Shown: piece by piece, positions 38,154 through 46,274 of the stretch | Layout of the letters: every line of letters starts with the position of its first letter | Position numbering within the stretch: the first letter of the stretch is position 1 | Source of the DNA: an uncultured Cocleimonas sp. | Lineage (GTDB): Bacteria; Pseudomonadota; Gammaproteobacteria; Thiotrichales; Thiotrichaceae | NCBI RefSeq assembly: GCF_947495625.1 | Contig: NZ_CANLZW010000017.1 | Location: 31,438 to 95,437 of the forward strand | Length of the DNA stretch: 64,000 bases | Direction of reading: 5' to 3' | The notes under the pieces: generated by a model | Told to the model about the DNA's origin: nothing | What the model saw: the letters and a program-made list of their open reading frames with translations, nothing else | Databases searched by the model: none | Translations under genes and position numbers: made by a program

Positions 38154-40316
38154 TCAATTTGATTTTTCAAAAACTCTTGTAACATCAAGTACATGATGTT
38201 GGTTATTTATTGCTTCTGCAATTTGTCTAAGGTGGCTTGCATTACTCACTTGTACTAAAAAGTACATATCTTTTATATCACGATCACCTGAAATGTTTAT
38301 ATCTTCAATGTTAACTTGCATTTTTTCTAATAGATCTGTGATGTGTGAAAGCACTCCAACCCGGTTTCTAACCTGTACATTTAATGCAGCAAGAAAATGA
38401 GTTTCCTGGCTTGTATCATCTACCCAGGCTATGCTGAAAATGTCTTTCTGGTTAAAGCGTGAGCTTTTAGATAATGCAGGGCAATTTGCGCGATGCACTT
38501 CTAAACCGCTTTGTTCATCGAGCCTCGCAACAATCATATCATTAGGAATAGGGTAGCAGCAGGATTGTAAGTGTACAGCAAGTCCTTCAGTGCCTTTTAT
38601 CAGTAGGAGTTGATCTTCATTTTCTTCTTCACTTAATGGAATCAAAGAATCATCATTAAGCAGGCGTCTCGCGACTAACTTTGCAGACTGGTTTCCTCTG
38701 GCGATGCTTGTAAGCAATGCATCTAGATCTTTAAGATCAAGAGCTTTTAGTGTTAGCTCAACGTTCTCTGCTGATATAGTTTTTAAAGATTGGTTATATG
38801 GCTGTAATGCTTTATCAAGAATCTGCTTGCCTAAAGATAAAAACTCATGAGTCTTGCGTTTGTTGATCCAGCCACGAATTGAAGATCGGGCTTTTGCAGT
38901 AATAACGTAGTTTAGCCAAGACGAATGAGGAGTTGCCTCTTCATCAGTAAGGATTAAAACGGTAGCTCCATTAGGCAAAGCGGTATTTAGCCTTGCGGGC
39001 TCACCATCGATGACTGCTGAAACACATTTATTGCCGACTTCTGTATGGATAGAGTAGGCAAAATCTATGGGGGTAGCACCTTTAGGTAATACCTTCACTT
39101 CCCCTCTAGGAGTTGATACATAGATTTCACTTAAGAATAAATCAGCTTTCATATCCTCTAAAAATTCTGCTGCGTTGCCGGTGACTTTCTGAATTTCTTC
39201 AACCTGTTGTAACCAGCGATTTAGATACATCTGTGATTTATCAGATGACTTTAATAATTCTGGATAGCGTTTAGTAGCAACGATGCCATATTGAGCAATT
39301 TGATACATCTCATGGCTTTGAATTTGGACAAAAATTAACTGTCTTTGAGGAGTGAGTAGCGCGGTTTGTAATGCTTGAAAGCCATAACCTTTAGGGGTCG
39401 CAATAAAGTCTTTAAAGGTGCCTAATTTAGGGTGAAATAGTTGATGCAGAATGCCTAAGGTCAGATAGCACTCGTTGGTTGAGTTAACTAAAACCCTAAC
39501 TTCAAGTGCTTCTTTGCTATTTATGATGCGTTTTCTGCCGTTGCTTCTTTCAATGCGCTTGTAAACTTTGTAGATGTTTTTATTCCAGCGGAATACTTGA
39601 GCTTTAAGGTCGTTTTCAAATAATGCTTGTGAAATATTAGTGACAATTTCTTGATGTTTTTCTTCGTTGTCAGCATTAAATTTTTCTAGTGCTTGTTGCA
39701 GTAGTTTTGCTCGCCAGGGATGTAAGTGCTTAAAAGCATTGATTTGTAATTCTTTGCGCATGGTGTTCATTCCCATGCGTCGGGCGAGTGGTACGTGTAT
39801 ATCTAAGGTTTCTTTGGCAATACGTCGTCGGGATTCAGGGCTTCTAACGCCTAAGGTTTTTACATTGTGTAAACGATCGGCAAGTTTTATCAATACTACC
39901 CGGTAGTCTTGAGTCATCGCAGCCATCATTTTTTGAAAACTGGCCGCCGCCGCTTCTTGTCTTGAGTTGAATTCTCCACCAGCGAGTTTGGTAACGCCAT
40001 CGACTAAATCGGCAACTACTTTGCCAAATTGGTCAGTTATATCTTTTTTGGAATAATGAGTATCTTCGATGACATCATGCAAAAGCGCAGCACATACCGT
40101 GTCTGCGTCCATATGGAATTCTGCAAGTGTGTGGGCGACTTCTAGAGGGTGAAATATATAGAATTCGCCAGATTTTCTAACTACACCATCATGTGCTTCG
40201 GCAGCCAGTAGAAAAGCGTTATAGACTTTACTAATGTCTTCAGCGCTCATATAGCGCGAAACCACCTCCGTAAGATCGGACGCCTTGATTAAAGGTGGTT
40301 TGGCTTCCTCGGACAT
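38154..40316 (-). CDS. spoT: SpoT-type (p)ppGpp hydrolase with degraded synthetase domain
   Basis: This 720-residue RelA/SpoT homologue keeps all parts of the long form. The HD hydrolase domain is intact (H56, H80-D81, E84-D85, D147, N151). The synthetase region (about 240-350) has lost key residues: the catalytic Asp of the DIYAFR motif is Glu269, the Glu of VEVQIRT is Phe329, and the His of GYQSLHT is Gln317. TGS (about 395-455) and C-terminal ACT domains are present. It most likely degrades (p)ppGpp and makes little or none, as reported for some gammaproteobacterial SpoT proteins. A separate RelA is expected elsewhere. It follows rpoZ. Confidence 0.93.
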   Translation of the reverse strand: MSEEAKPPLIKASDLTEVVSRYMSAEDISKVYNAFLLAAEAHDGVVRKSGEFYIFHPLEVAHTLAEFHMDADTVCAALLHDVIEDTHYSKKDITDQFGKVVADLVDGVTKLAGGEFNSRQEAAAASFQKMMAAMTQDYRVVLIKLADRLHNVKTLGVRSPESRRRIAKETLDIHVPLARRMGMNTMRKELQINAFKHLHPWRAKLLQQALEKFNADNEEKHQEIVTNISQALFENDLKAQVFRWNKNIYKVYKRIERSNGRKRIINSKEALEVRVLVNSTNECYLTLGILHQLFHPKLGTFKDFIATPKGYGFQALQTALLTPQRQLIFVQIQSHEMYQIAQYGIVATKRYPELLKSSDKSQMYLNRWLQQVEEIQKVTGNAAEFLEDMKADLFLSEIYVSTPRGEVKVLPKGATPIDFAYSIHTEVGNKCVSAVIDGEPARLNTALPNGATVLILTDEEATPHSSWLNYVITAKARSSIRGWINKRKTHEFLSLGKQILDKALQPYNQSLKTISAENVELTLKALDLKDLDALLTSIARGNQSAKLVARRLLNDDSLIPLSEEENEDQLLLIKGTEGLAVHLQSCCYPIPNDMIVARLDEQSGLEVHRANCPALSKSSRFNQKDIFSIAWVDDTSQETHFLAALNVQVRNRVGVLSHITDLLEKMQVNIEDINISGDRDIKDMYFLVQVSNASHLRQIAEAINNQHHVLDVTRVFEKSN

Positions 40317-40381
40317 ATCTAATGTTATTTACTCAGCTTTTAGGCAAACTAAGCTTCAAGGAAGCTGAATAAAAAAACTTA

Positions 40382-40645
40382 TTAACCAATACTAATTTCT
40401 ACAGGTTCTTGAGACTGATCTTGATCAAGTGTCATTTCATGAGGTGCCGCTAATTCAGCTGCGCTTTCTACGCTAACGTTGTCCGCAATCTCACGTAGAG
40501 CGATGACTACTGGTTTATCATTATCTTCTTCAACAAGCGGTTGAGCACCATCAGCGATATCTCTTGCGCGCTTAGAGGCTTTCAATACTAATTCGTAGTT
40601 TGTATCTACAAATTCTAAACAATCTTCTACTGTTACACGGGCCAT
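40382..40645 (-). CDS. rpoZ: RNA polymerase omega subunit
   Basis: This 87-residue protein matches omega: [20 protein letters not shown], then the helix [13 protein letters not shown] and VIALREIA. Omega helps RNA polymerase assembly and forms part of the ppGpp-binding site 1. It is the first gene of the rpoZ-spoT-ridA-coaD run, 65 bases before spoT, and diverges from hemH. Confidence 0.95.
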   Translation of the reverse strand: MARVTVEDCLEFVDTNYELVLKASKRARDIADGAQPLVEEDNDKPVVIALREIADNVSVESAAELAAPHEMTLDQDQSQEPVEISIG

Positions 40646-40800
40646 GATTATACCTTCAAAAATTCATTAAATTATGGCTCCAGTATAAACGCCAATTTGT
40701 AAAAAGATAAGAGTTAGTTAGCCTTTATCCGACTAATAGAGGGCTAATAGGTAACTAATTTTATGTTATTCTGCATTTTTTCGTATTCTGAGACTAAAAC

Positions 40801-41913
40801 GTGGCAAAAGTGAAAAGTGACAAGACATTTTTTCATGGGAAATCTGAAAGCACAGGTGTCCTTTTAATCAACCTTGGTACACCACAGGAACCCACAAAAT
40901 CTTCGGTTAGAAGTTTTCTAAAGCAGTTTTTGTCGGATGGGCGCGTCATTGAGATACCCAAGCTGGTTTGGTTACCCATTTTGTATGGGTTTATTCTGCC
41001 AAAGCGACCGCAGGCCAGTGCTAAAAACTATAAAAAAGTCTGGATGGATGAAGGTTCTCCTTTAATGCACTATAGCGTGCGCCAGCAAAAGCTATTGCAA
41101 AAAGAAATGGAGTCACGATTTAGCGGTCCTGTTCATATCGAATTAGCGATGCGCTATGGTGACCCAGATATAGAGTCAGGCATCGATAGGTTACAAGAAA
41201 AGGGCGTAAGACGAGTACTGATATTGCCTTTATACCCTCAGTATTCAGCAACTACTACAGCAACGAGTTTCGATGAAATATTTAAAGTATTTAGTGCGAG
41301 ACGCTGGATACCAGAGCTGCGTTTTGTTGCTCAATATCACGATCATCCATCTTACATAAATGCTTTGGCAGATAGCGTTAAAGAATTCTGGAAGAATAAT
41401 AAGCGAAGCGAAGTGTTGATGATGTCATTCCATGGCTTGCCTAAAAGAAATCTTGAGTTAGGCGATCCTTATTTTTGCCATTGCCATAAAACAGGACGTT
41501 TGTTAGCTGAGAAATTAGGCTTGAAAGATAAAGAATGGAAGCTGACCTTCCAATCCCGATTTGGCAAGGCAGAATGGCTTAAGCCATACACAGATAAGAC
41601 CTTGAGTGAAATGCCTGCAGAAGGCATAAAATCAGTTGATATAGTTTGCCCAGGTTTCCCTTCGGATTGTATTGAGACGCTTGAAGAAATCAATATGGAA
41701 AACCGTGGATATTTCATGGAAGCGGGTGGTGAAGAGTATCAATATATTCCAGCGCTCAATGATAATCAGGAACATGTAAAAGCGCTGGCAGATATTATTC
41801 AACAACATACTCAGGGTTGGGTTGAAACCGATAGTAACTGGCAGGCTTCAGCAGCTGAAAAACAGAGTGAAATTACCAAGAAGCAAGCTCAAGAACATGG
41901 TGCAAAAATATGA
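40801..41913 (+). CDS. hemH: ferrochelatase
   Basis: This 370-residue enzyme inserts ferrous iron into protoporphyrin IX. It has GVLLINLGTPQEPT, the catalytic His in MMSFHGLPKR and the acidic EEINMENRGYFMEAGG motif. The start is a GTG at 40801, and no strong ribosome binding site is visible. The C-terminal 30 residues are polar and not conserved. The stop overlaps the next start as ATGA. Confidence 0.95.
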   Translation: MAKVKSDKTFFHGKSESTGVLLINLGTPQEPTKSSVRSFLKQFLSDGRVIEIPKLVWLPILYGFILPKRPQASAKNYKKVWMDEGSPLMHYSVRQQKLLQKEMESRFSGPVHIELAMRYGDPDIESGIDRLQEKGVRRVLILPLYPQYSATTTATSFDEIFKVFSARRWIPELRFVAQYHDHPSYINALADSVKEFWKNNKRSEVLMMSFHGLPKRNLELGDPYFCHCHKTGRLLAEKLGLKDKEWKLTFQSRFGKAEWLKPYTDKTLSEMPAEGIKSVDIVCPGFPSDCIETLEEINMENRGYFMEAGGEEYQYIPALNDNQEHVKALADIIQQHTQGWVETDSNWQASAAEKQSEITKKQAQEHGAKI

Positions 41914-42683
41914 GTGATGGACTCATTATGAATCAAAAAATCGGATTGATTTTGATTGGAGATGAGCTGCTCAACGGATCTCGCCAAGATAAACATATGG
42001 CACATGTTCTGGGAATATTGAAAGCCAGAGGAATGTCTTTAAGCTGGGTAAGAATGATTGGTGATGGACGTGATGAAATTATTGCTAATCTAATGCAAAC
42101 AAAAGCGCTGGATGATGTCGTTTTTAGCTTTGGTGGAATTGGCGCTACACCAGATGATCAAACACGTGCAGCGGCCGCTGAGGCCTTTGATCAAAAGTTT
42201 ATATGTCACCCAGATGCAAAAGCCTTAATCGAAGGAAAATTTGGTGAGAGTGCCTACCCGAACCGCATTTTAATGGCCGATTTACCAGAAAAAGCGACGA
42301 TGATTCCAAACCCGGTTAATCAAGTTCCTGGTTTCAAAGTTGAACATCACCATTTTGTGCCAGGCTTTCCAGATATGGCATGGCCTATGGTCGAGTGGGT
42401 ACTTGATACCTATTATTCTCATTTGAAAAATGACACGCCAAATGTCGAATGGCGCTGGGATATTCTGGGTACGCCAGAAAGTGTTCTATTGCCGATGATG
42501 AATGAATTACTGGAGAAGTTTAAAGAAGTTAGATTATCGAGTTTGCCGAGTACTGTTAAACGAGGTGACTTGATTGATTTTGGTTTGAAAGGACCAGAAG
42601 ACGCAGTCACCAAAGCGGCAAAATGGCTGGAAGATCAATTGCAAGGCATGCATGTTGAGTACAAATTCAGAGAGACTAAATAA
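41910..42683 (+). CDS. MoaB/CinA N-domain-like molybdopterin-binding protein
   Basis: This 257-residue protein has the MoaB/Mog fold seen in the N-terminal half of CinA: IGLILIGDELLNGSRQDKH, VFSFGGIGATPDDQTR and the C-terminal alpha/beta part. It lacks the CinA C-terminal deamidase domain, which is encoded separately at 53550 (pncC). Stand-alone forms are common, and the substrate is not known. It overlaps hemH by four bases (ATGA), so translation is coupled. A second ATG at 41928 is possible. Confidence 0.85.
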   Translation: MSDGLIMNQKIGLILIGDELLNGSRQDKHMAHVLGILKARGMSLSWVRMIGDGRDEIIANLMQTKALDDVVFSFGGIGATPDDQTRAAAAEAFDQKFICHPDAKALIEGKFGESAYPNRILMADLPEKATMIPNPVNQVPGFKVEHHHFVPGFPDMAWPMVEWVLDTYYSHLKNDTPNVEWRWDILGTPESVLLPMMNELLEKFKEVRLSSLPSTVKRGDLIDFGLKGPEDAVTKAAKWLEDQLQGMHVEYKFRETK

Positions 42684-42790
42684 TTATATTTTTAGTGTTA
42701 ATTATGTCTAGACTTGAATCTCAAACAAACCTCAACTTGGACCGGGCAAAACTTGCTCTTATAAATTTAATGACTAGCCAAAACAGAATA

Positions 42791-42822
42791 AAAAAGCCCC
42801 TAAAGTGGGGGGGTGACATTTT
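42791..42822 (+). repeat. dispersed repeat, short form
   Basis: AAAAAGCCCC then TAAAGTGGGGGGGTGACATTTT lies between the CinA-N-like gene and the acyltransferase gene, both on the plus strand, 36 bases before the latter. Confidence 0.88.
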
Positions 42823-42858
42823 ATTTAATAAAAATACTGTTTTAACAGGTGATTGGAC

Positions 42859-43782
42859 ATGAGCCAGCAATGTGGCATTAAATTCAGCGCTTCTTTGTTG
42901 CATCCTAAGTTCTTTCTCACTTGGATTGGTTTGGGTGCTTTTTACTTAATATCTTATATGCCGGTATCTGTTCGGCATACTCTTGGGCGTCAAATCGGAA
43001 ACTTTATCTATAAGAGCCCAAGGCGTCGAAACACTGTGAGCTCGAATCTTAAAATTGCTTTTCCCGAATTAAATGCAGAAGAACTAGATGATTTGACGCA
43101 CAAAAATATGCAATGGTATGGCTGTGCGTTGATTGACTACAGCCTGATTTTCTTTGCCAGCCGTAAACGTTTAAGCAAGGTTCTTGAAATTCAGGGTGAA
43201 GAGTATATCGATCAGGCGATGCAAAATAAGCAAAGTGCCATCATTCTGCTTTCACACAGTATGATGCTGGAATTTGCGCCTGCAGCGCTGGGCGTTAAAT
43301 ACGATATTTTCGGCTCTTATAAAACCTCTAAAAACCCAGTGATGGATTGGATTATTGCAAGAAGTCGTTGTCGTTATGCCAGTATGGTGGTGGCTAGAGA
43401 TGAAGGTTTGAGAAAGCTGGTCAAATCAATGTCACCAGACCGGCTAATGGTGTTTTTGCCAGACGAAGATTTAGGTCTGGATAATTCAGTGTTTGTTCCA
43501 TTTTTTAGTCGACAGAAATCTACCTTAACCACTACAGCCCGTTTAGCAAAAATGGGGAATGCTGTCGCGCTTCCCACATTTACATATTATGATAATAATA
43601 AAAGAAAATACGTTGCTAAAATATTAAAGCCACTAGAGAATTACCCCTCCGCAGATGCCGCTGCCGATGCGCTGAATATGAATCAAGCGCTTGAGTCATT
43701 GATCAGAGAGCATCCAGAACAGTATATGTGGACTATGAAATGGTATAAAACACGTCCAGAGGGCGAGGCAAAAGTGTATTAA
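42859..43782 (+). CDS. lipid A biosynthesis acyltransferase (LpxL/LpxM family)
   Basis: This 307-residue inner membrane acyltransferase has an N-terminal hydrophobic anchor, the catalytic H-x4-E motif (HSMMLEF, where most members have H-x4-D), VFLPDEDLG and the C-terminal YMWTMKWYKTRP signature. It should add a secondary acyl chain to lipid A from acyl-ACP. Whether lauroyl or myristoyl is used cannot be told. I chose the ATG at 42859. A TTG two codons upstream is also possible. Confidence 0.9.
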   Translation: MSQQCGIKFSASLLHPKFFLTWIGLGAFYLISYMPVSVRHTLGRQIGNFIYKSPRRRNTVSSNLKIAFPELNAEELDDLTHKNMQWYGCALIDYSLIFFASRKRLSKVLEIQGEEYIDQAMQNKQSAIILLSHSMMLEFAPAALGVKYDIFGSYKTSKNPVMDWIIARSRCRYASMVVARDEGLRKLVKSMSPDRLMVFLPDEDLGLDNSVFVPFFSRQKSTLTTTARLAKMGNAVALPTFTYYDNNKRKYVAKILKPLENYPSADAAADALNMNQALESLIREHPEQYMWTMKWYKTRPEGEAKVY

Positions 43783-44652
43783 ATGGCAATTTTATTTCCC
43801 GTTCTATTTCCTATATTCGTATTAATTCTGGTTGGGTATCTGTATGCCAAATTCCGTCATGTAGATATGGAATTTGCCAACCGAACCAATATGGAAATTT
43901 TCATTCCTGCGCTTTTAATAGAAGCATTATCACGTAAAAGCTTTAATCTTATGGATTATCAGCTGCTGGCAATTGCTGGAATTTTAGTGGTGCTCCTTTC
44001 AGGTGTTTTGGCTTGGGTTTTTGCTAAGGCTTTTAAGCTATCTGTACCTATGTTTGTGCCTTCCATGATGTTTAATAATTGTGGAAATATGGGGCTACCA
44101 TTAGCCATTTTGGCCTTTGGCGAAGAGGCGTTAAGTGCCGCCGTCGTTTTATTCCTGATGTCCAATCTACTACATTTTACATTGGGTACGTATATAGTTG
44201 GCGGCAAAATATCCTGGCGGAATCTGCTCAAGATGCCGGTAAACATTGCGACCATTATCGGTTTGGTGATTAGTTTTTCGCATTGGCAAATGCCAGAAGT
44301 GATTCATATTCCCATACAAATGTTGTCACAAGTTGCGATTCCTTTGATGTTGGTTTCATTAGGCGTACGTATGACAACGGTTGATTTAAGTGCGTGGCGT
44401 TTAGGTATGATTGGGGCGGTTTTGTGTCCATTGTTTAGTGTAGTAATAGCCTTTGTCTTATTGCTATTCATACCGATTGAACCTGCTCAACGCGTACAAT
44501 TGCTGATATTTGCCACGCTACCTCCTGCTGTTTTAAATTATATGTTTGCTGAAAAATATAACCAGCAACCGACTGAAGTGGCATCAATGGTGGTGGTTGG
44601 AAATGCCTTGTCATTATTTACCTTGGCACTGATGTTGTTATATCTGGATTAA
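43783..44652 (+). CDS. AEC family (auxin efflux carrier-like) permease
   Basis: This 289-residue protein has about ten hydrophobic helices and the AEC features NRTNMEIFIPALLIEALS near the start, MFNNCGNMGLPLA in the middle and LPPAVLNYMFAEKY near the end. Bacterial members move malate, malonate or other organic acids. The substrate is unknown here. It starts directly after the acyltransferase stop with no gap, so the two genes are translationally linked. Confidence 0.88.
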   Translation: MAILFPVLFPIFVLILVGYLYAKFRHVDMEFANRTNMEIFIPALLIEALSRKSFNLMDYQLLAIAGILVVLLSGVLAWVFAKAFKLSVPMFVPSMMFNNCGNMGLPLAILAFGEEALSAAVVLFLMSNLLHFTLGTYIVGGKISWRNLLKMPVNIATIIGLVISFSHWQMPEVIHIPIQMLSQVAIPLMLVSLGVRMTTVDLSAWRLGMIGAVLCPLFSVVIAFVLLLFIPIEPAQRVQLLIFATLPPAVLNYMFAEKYNQQPTEVASMVVVGNALSLFTLALMLLYLD

Positions 44653-44741
44653 ACGCAATTAAAGTTTATCGATCGCCTTATTGCGAATCTTTAACTTAAG
44701 ATTGATAATCAGCAATTTGAAAAATCAGAAAGTGAAATGTC

Positions 44742-45806
44742 ATGAGCAAGTTCTGGAGTAAACGCACACACGAACTCAGCCCTTATACGGCAGGAGAGCA
44801 GCCACAGGATCAGCAGTATATAAAGCTCAATACTAATGAGAATCCATATCCGCCTTCTCCGTTAGCCATTGAGGCAATGCAAGCCGCTTCTGGTGAAGCA
44901 ATGCGTTTATACCCTGATCCAAATTCATTTGAGTTGAAGCAAGCTATCGCTGATAATTTTTCGGTATGGACCGATCAGGTATTTGTAGGCAATAGCTCTG
45001 ATGAAGTGTTGGCGCATGCCTTTGTTGCCTTGCTTAAGCATTCCAAACCTTTGATATTTCCTGATATCAGCTACAGCTTTTATCCATCTTACTGCAAATT
45101 ATTCAATATAGATCATAAGCAGATTCCGCTTGCGGATGACTTCACGATTGATCTCGATGATTACAGTGAAGAAACGGCTGATCAGGTTGGGGCGATTATT
45201 TTCCCTAACCCTAATGCACCCACTGGAATTGCATTAACGTTGAATGAAATCGAAAAGATTCTCAAAGCAAATCCAGATTCGCCAGTGGTTATTGATGAAG
45301 CCTATGTCGATTTTGGTGCACGAACAGCGATCTCTTTGGTGAATGATTATCCCAATCTTCTGGTAACTCAAACCTTTTCTAAATCACGTTCTTTGGCGGG
45401 GTTACGAGTGGGATTTGCAATTGGCTCAGTTGAAATGATTGAAGCTCTAGAGCGTGTTAAGAACTCCTTTAATGCATATCCACTCGACAGAGCTGCGATC
45501 GCTGGAGCGGCGGCTTCAATAAAAGATAGAGCTCACTTTCAAGAGAATTGCTCCAAGATTATCAAAACGCGTGAAAGGGTATCTGCTGAATTATCAGATC
45601 TTGGTTTTACTGTGTTGCCTTCTAAAGCAAATTTTGTATTTGCCAAACCAGAACAAGATGCTGAAAAGCTCTATCTTGATTTAAAAGCGAACGGTGTACT
45701 CGTGCGATATTTTAACAAACCACGAATCAATGGATTTTTAAGAATAACCATCGGCACAGATGAAGAAATGGATCTGTTTATAGCTAAGTTGAAGGACTTA
45801 CTTTAA
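44742..45806 (+). CDS. hisC: histidinol-phosphate aminotransferase
   Basis: This 354-residue PLP enzyme transaminates imidazole acetol phosphate in histidine synthesis. LNTNENPYPPSP, VGNSSDEVL, IIFPNPNAPTGI, VIDEAYVDF and the PLP lysine in TQTFSKSRSLAGLRVGFA are present. It stands apart from any other his gene, which is common in gammaproteobacteria with a second hisC. It may also act on aromatic amino acids. An inverted pair of dispersed repeats follows. Confidence 0.93.
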   Translation: MSKFWSKRTHELSPYTAGEQPQDQQYIKLNTNENPYPPSPLAIEAMQAASGEAMRLYPDPNSFELKQAIADNFSVWTDQVFVGNSSDEVLAHAFVALLKHSKPLIFPDISYSFYPSYCKLFNIDHKQIPLADDFTIDLDDYSEETADQVGAIIFPNPNAPTGIALTLNEIEKILKANPDSPVVIDEAYVDFGARTAISLVNDYPNLLVTQTFSKSRSLAGLRVGFAIGSVEMIEALERVKNSFNAYPLDRAAIAGAAASIKDRAHFQENCSKIIKTRERVSAELSDLGFTVLPSKANFVFAKPEQDAEKLYLDLKANGVLVRYFNKPRINGFLRITIGTDEEMDLFIAKLKDLL

Positions 45807-45813
45807 TTAAACG

Positions 45814-45884
45814 TTTGTAAAAAAAACCTCGTTAAAGTAGGGGGGTGACTTAAGAAATTAATTACCCCCGTACTTATTTACAAA
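45814..45884. repeat. inverted pair of dispersed repeats after hisC
   Basis: A plus-orientation copy (TTAAAGTAGGGGGGTGACTT, 45833-45852) faces a degenerate inverted copy (TTACCCCCGTACTT, 45862-45875). TTTGTAAA / TTTACAAA close the outside (45814-45821 and 45877-45884). This hairpin lies between convergent genes, 7 bases after the hisC stop, and probably ends both transcripts. Confidence 0.85.
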
Positions 45885-45890
45885 TTAGGT

Positions 45891-46136
45891 TTAGTTGTCG
45901 CTTAGAATTCCTGGATATTCGTCTGTTAGATTAAATAAGATATCTTCTATTTTTCGATATAGCACAAACTGTCGAAGTTCATATTCAATCTCTTCGATAA
46001 CGTAAGTACTTTGACTTTCCATCAGGTAATCCAGATCTTCACCTGTAGAATAAAAAGTATCTGTAAGTGCATAAGTTGCTGGTGCAGATGTACAGAGACA
46101 CAGCACTAGACCAAGTTTTATTATTAATGTTTTCAT
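45891..46136 (-). CDS. small secreted protein, unknown
   Basis: This 81-residue protein has a clear signal peptide (LIIKLGLVLCLCTSAPATYA) and an acidic mature part of about 57 residues (YSTGEDLDYLMES, VIEEIEYELRQFVLY). No family is recognised and there is no cysteine in the mature part. It stands alone between hisC and tmcA. It could be a small periplasmic protein, or a chance frame with a signal-like start, but the stop-proximal hairpin and clean signal support it. Confidence 0.55.
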   Translation of the reverse strand: MKTLIIKLGLVLCLCTSAPATYALTDTFYSTGEDLDYLMESQSTYVIEEIEYELRQFVLYRKIEDILFNLTDEYPGILSDN

Positions 46137-46274
46137 TTCAAGCCCGAAATATTTGTTAATTTATTCTTAGTATTGTTACTCCCATTATAGTAATTCATAT
46201 TTCCTTTTTTGTGAAGCACTGAATCACGCTGTATTAGGCTTTATAGGTGTTTTGTTACATCAATTTAGTTTTAG

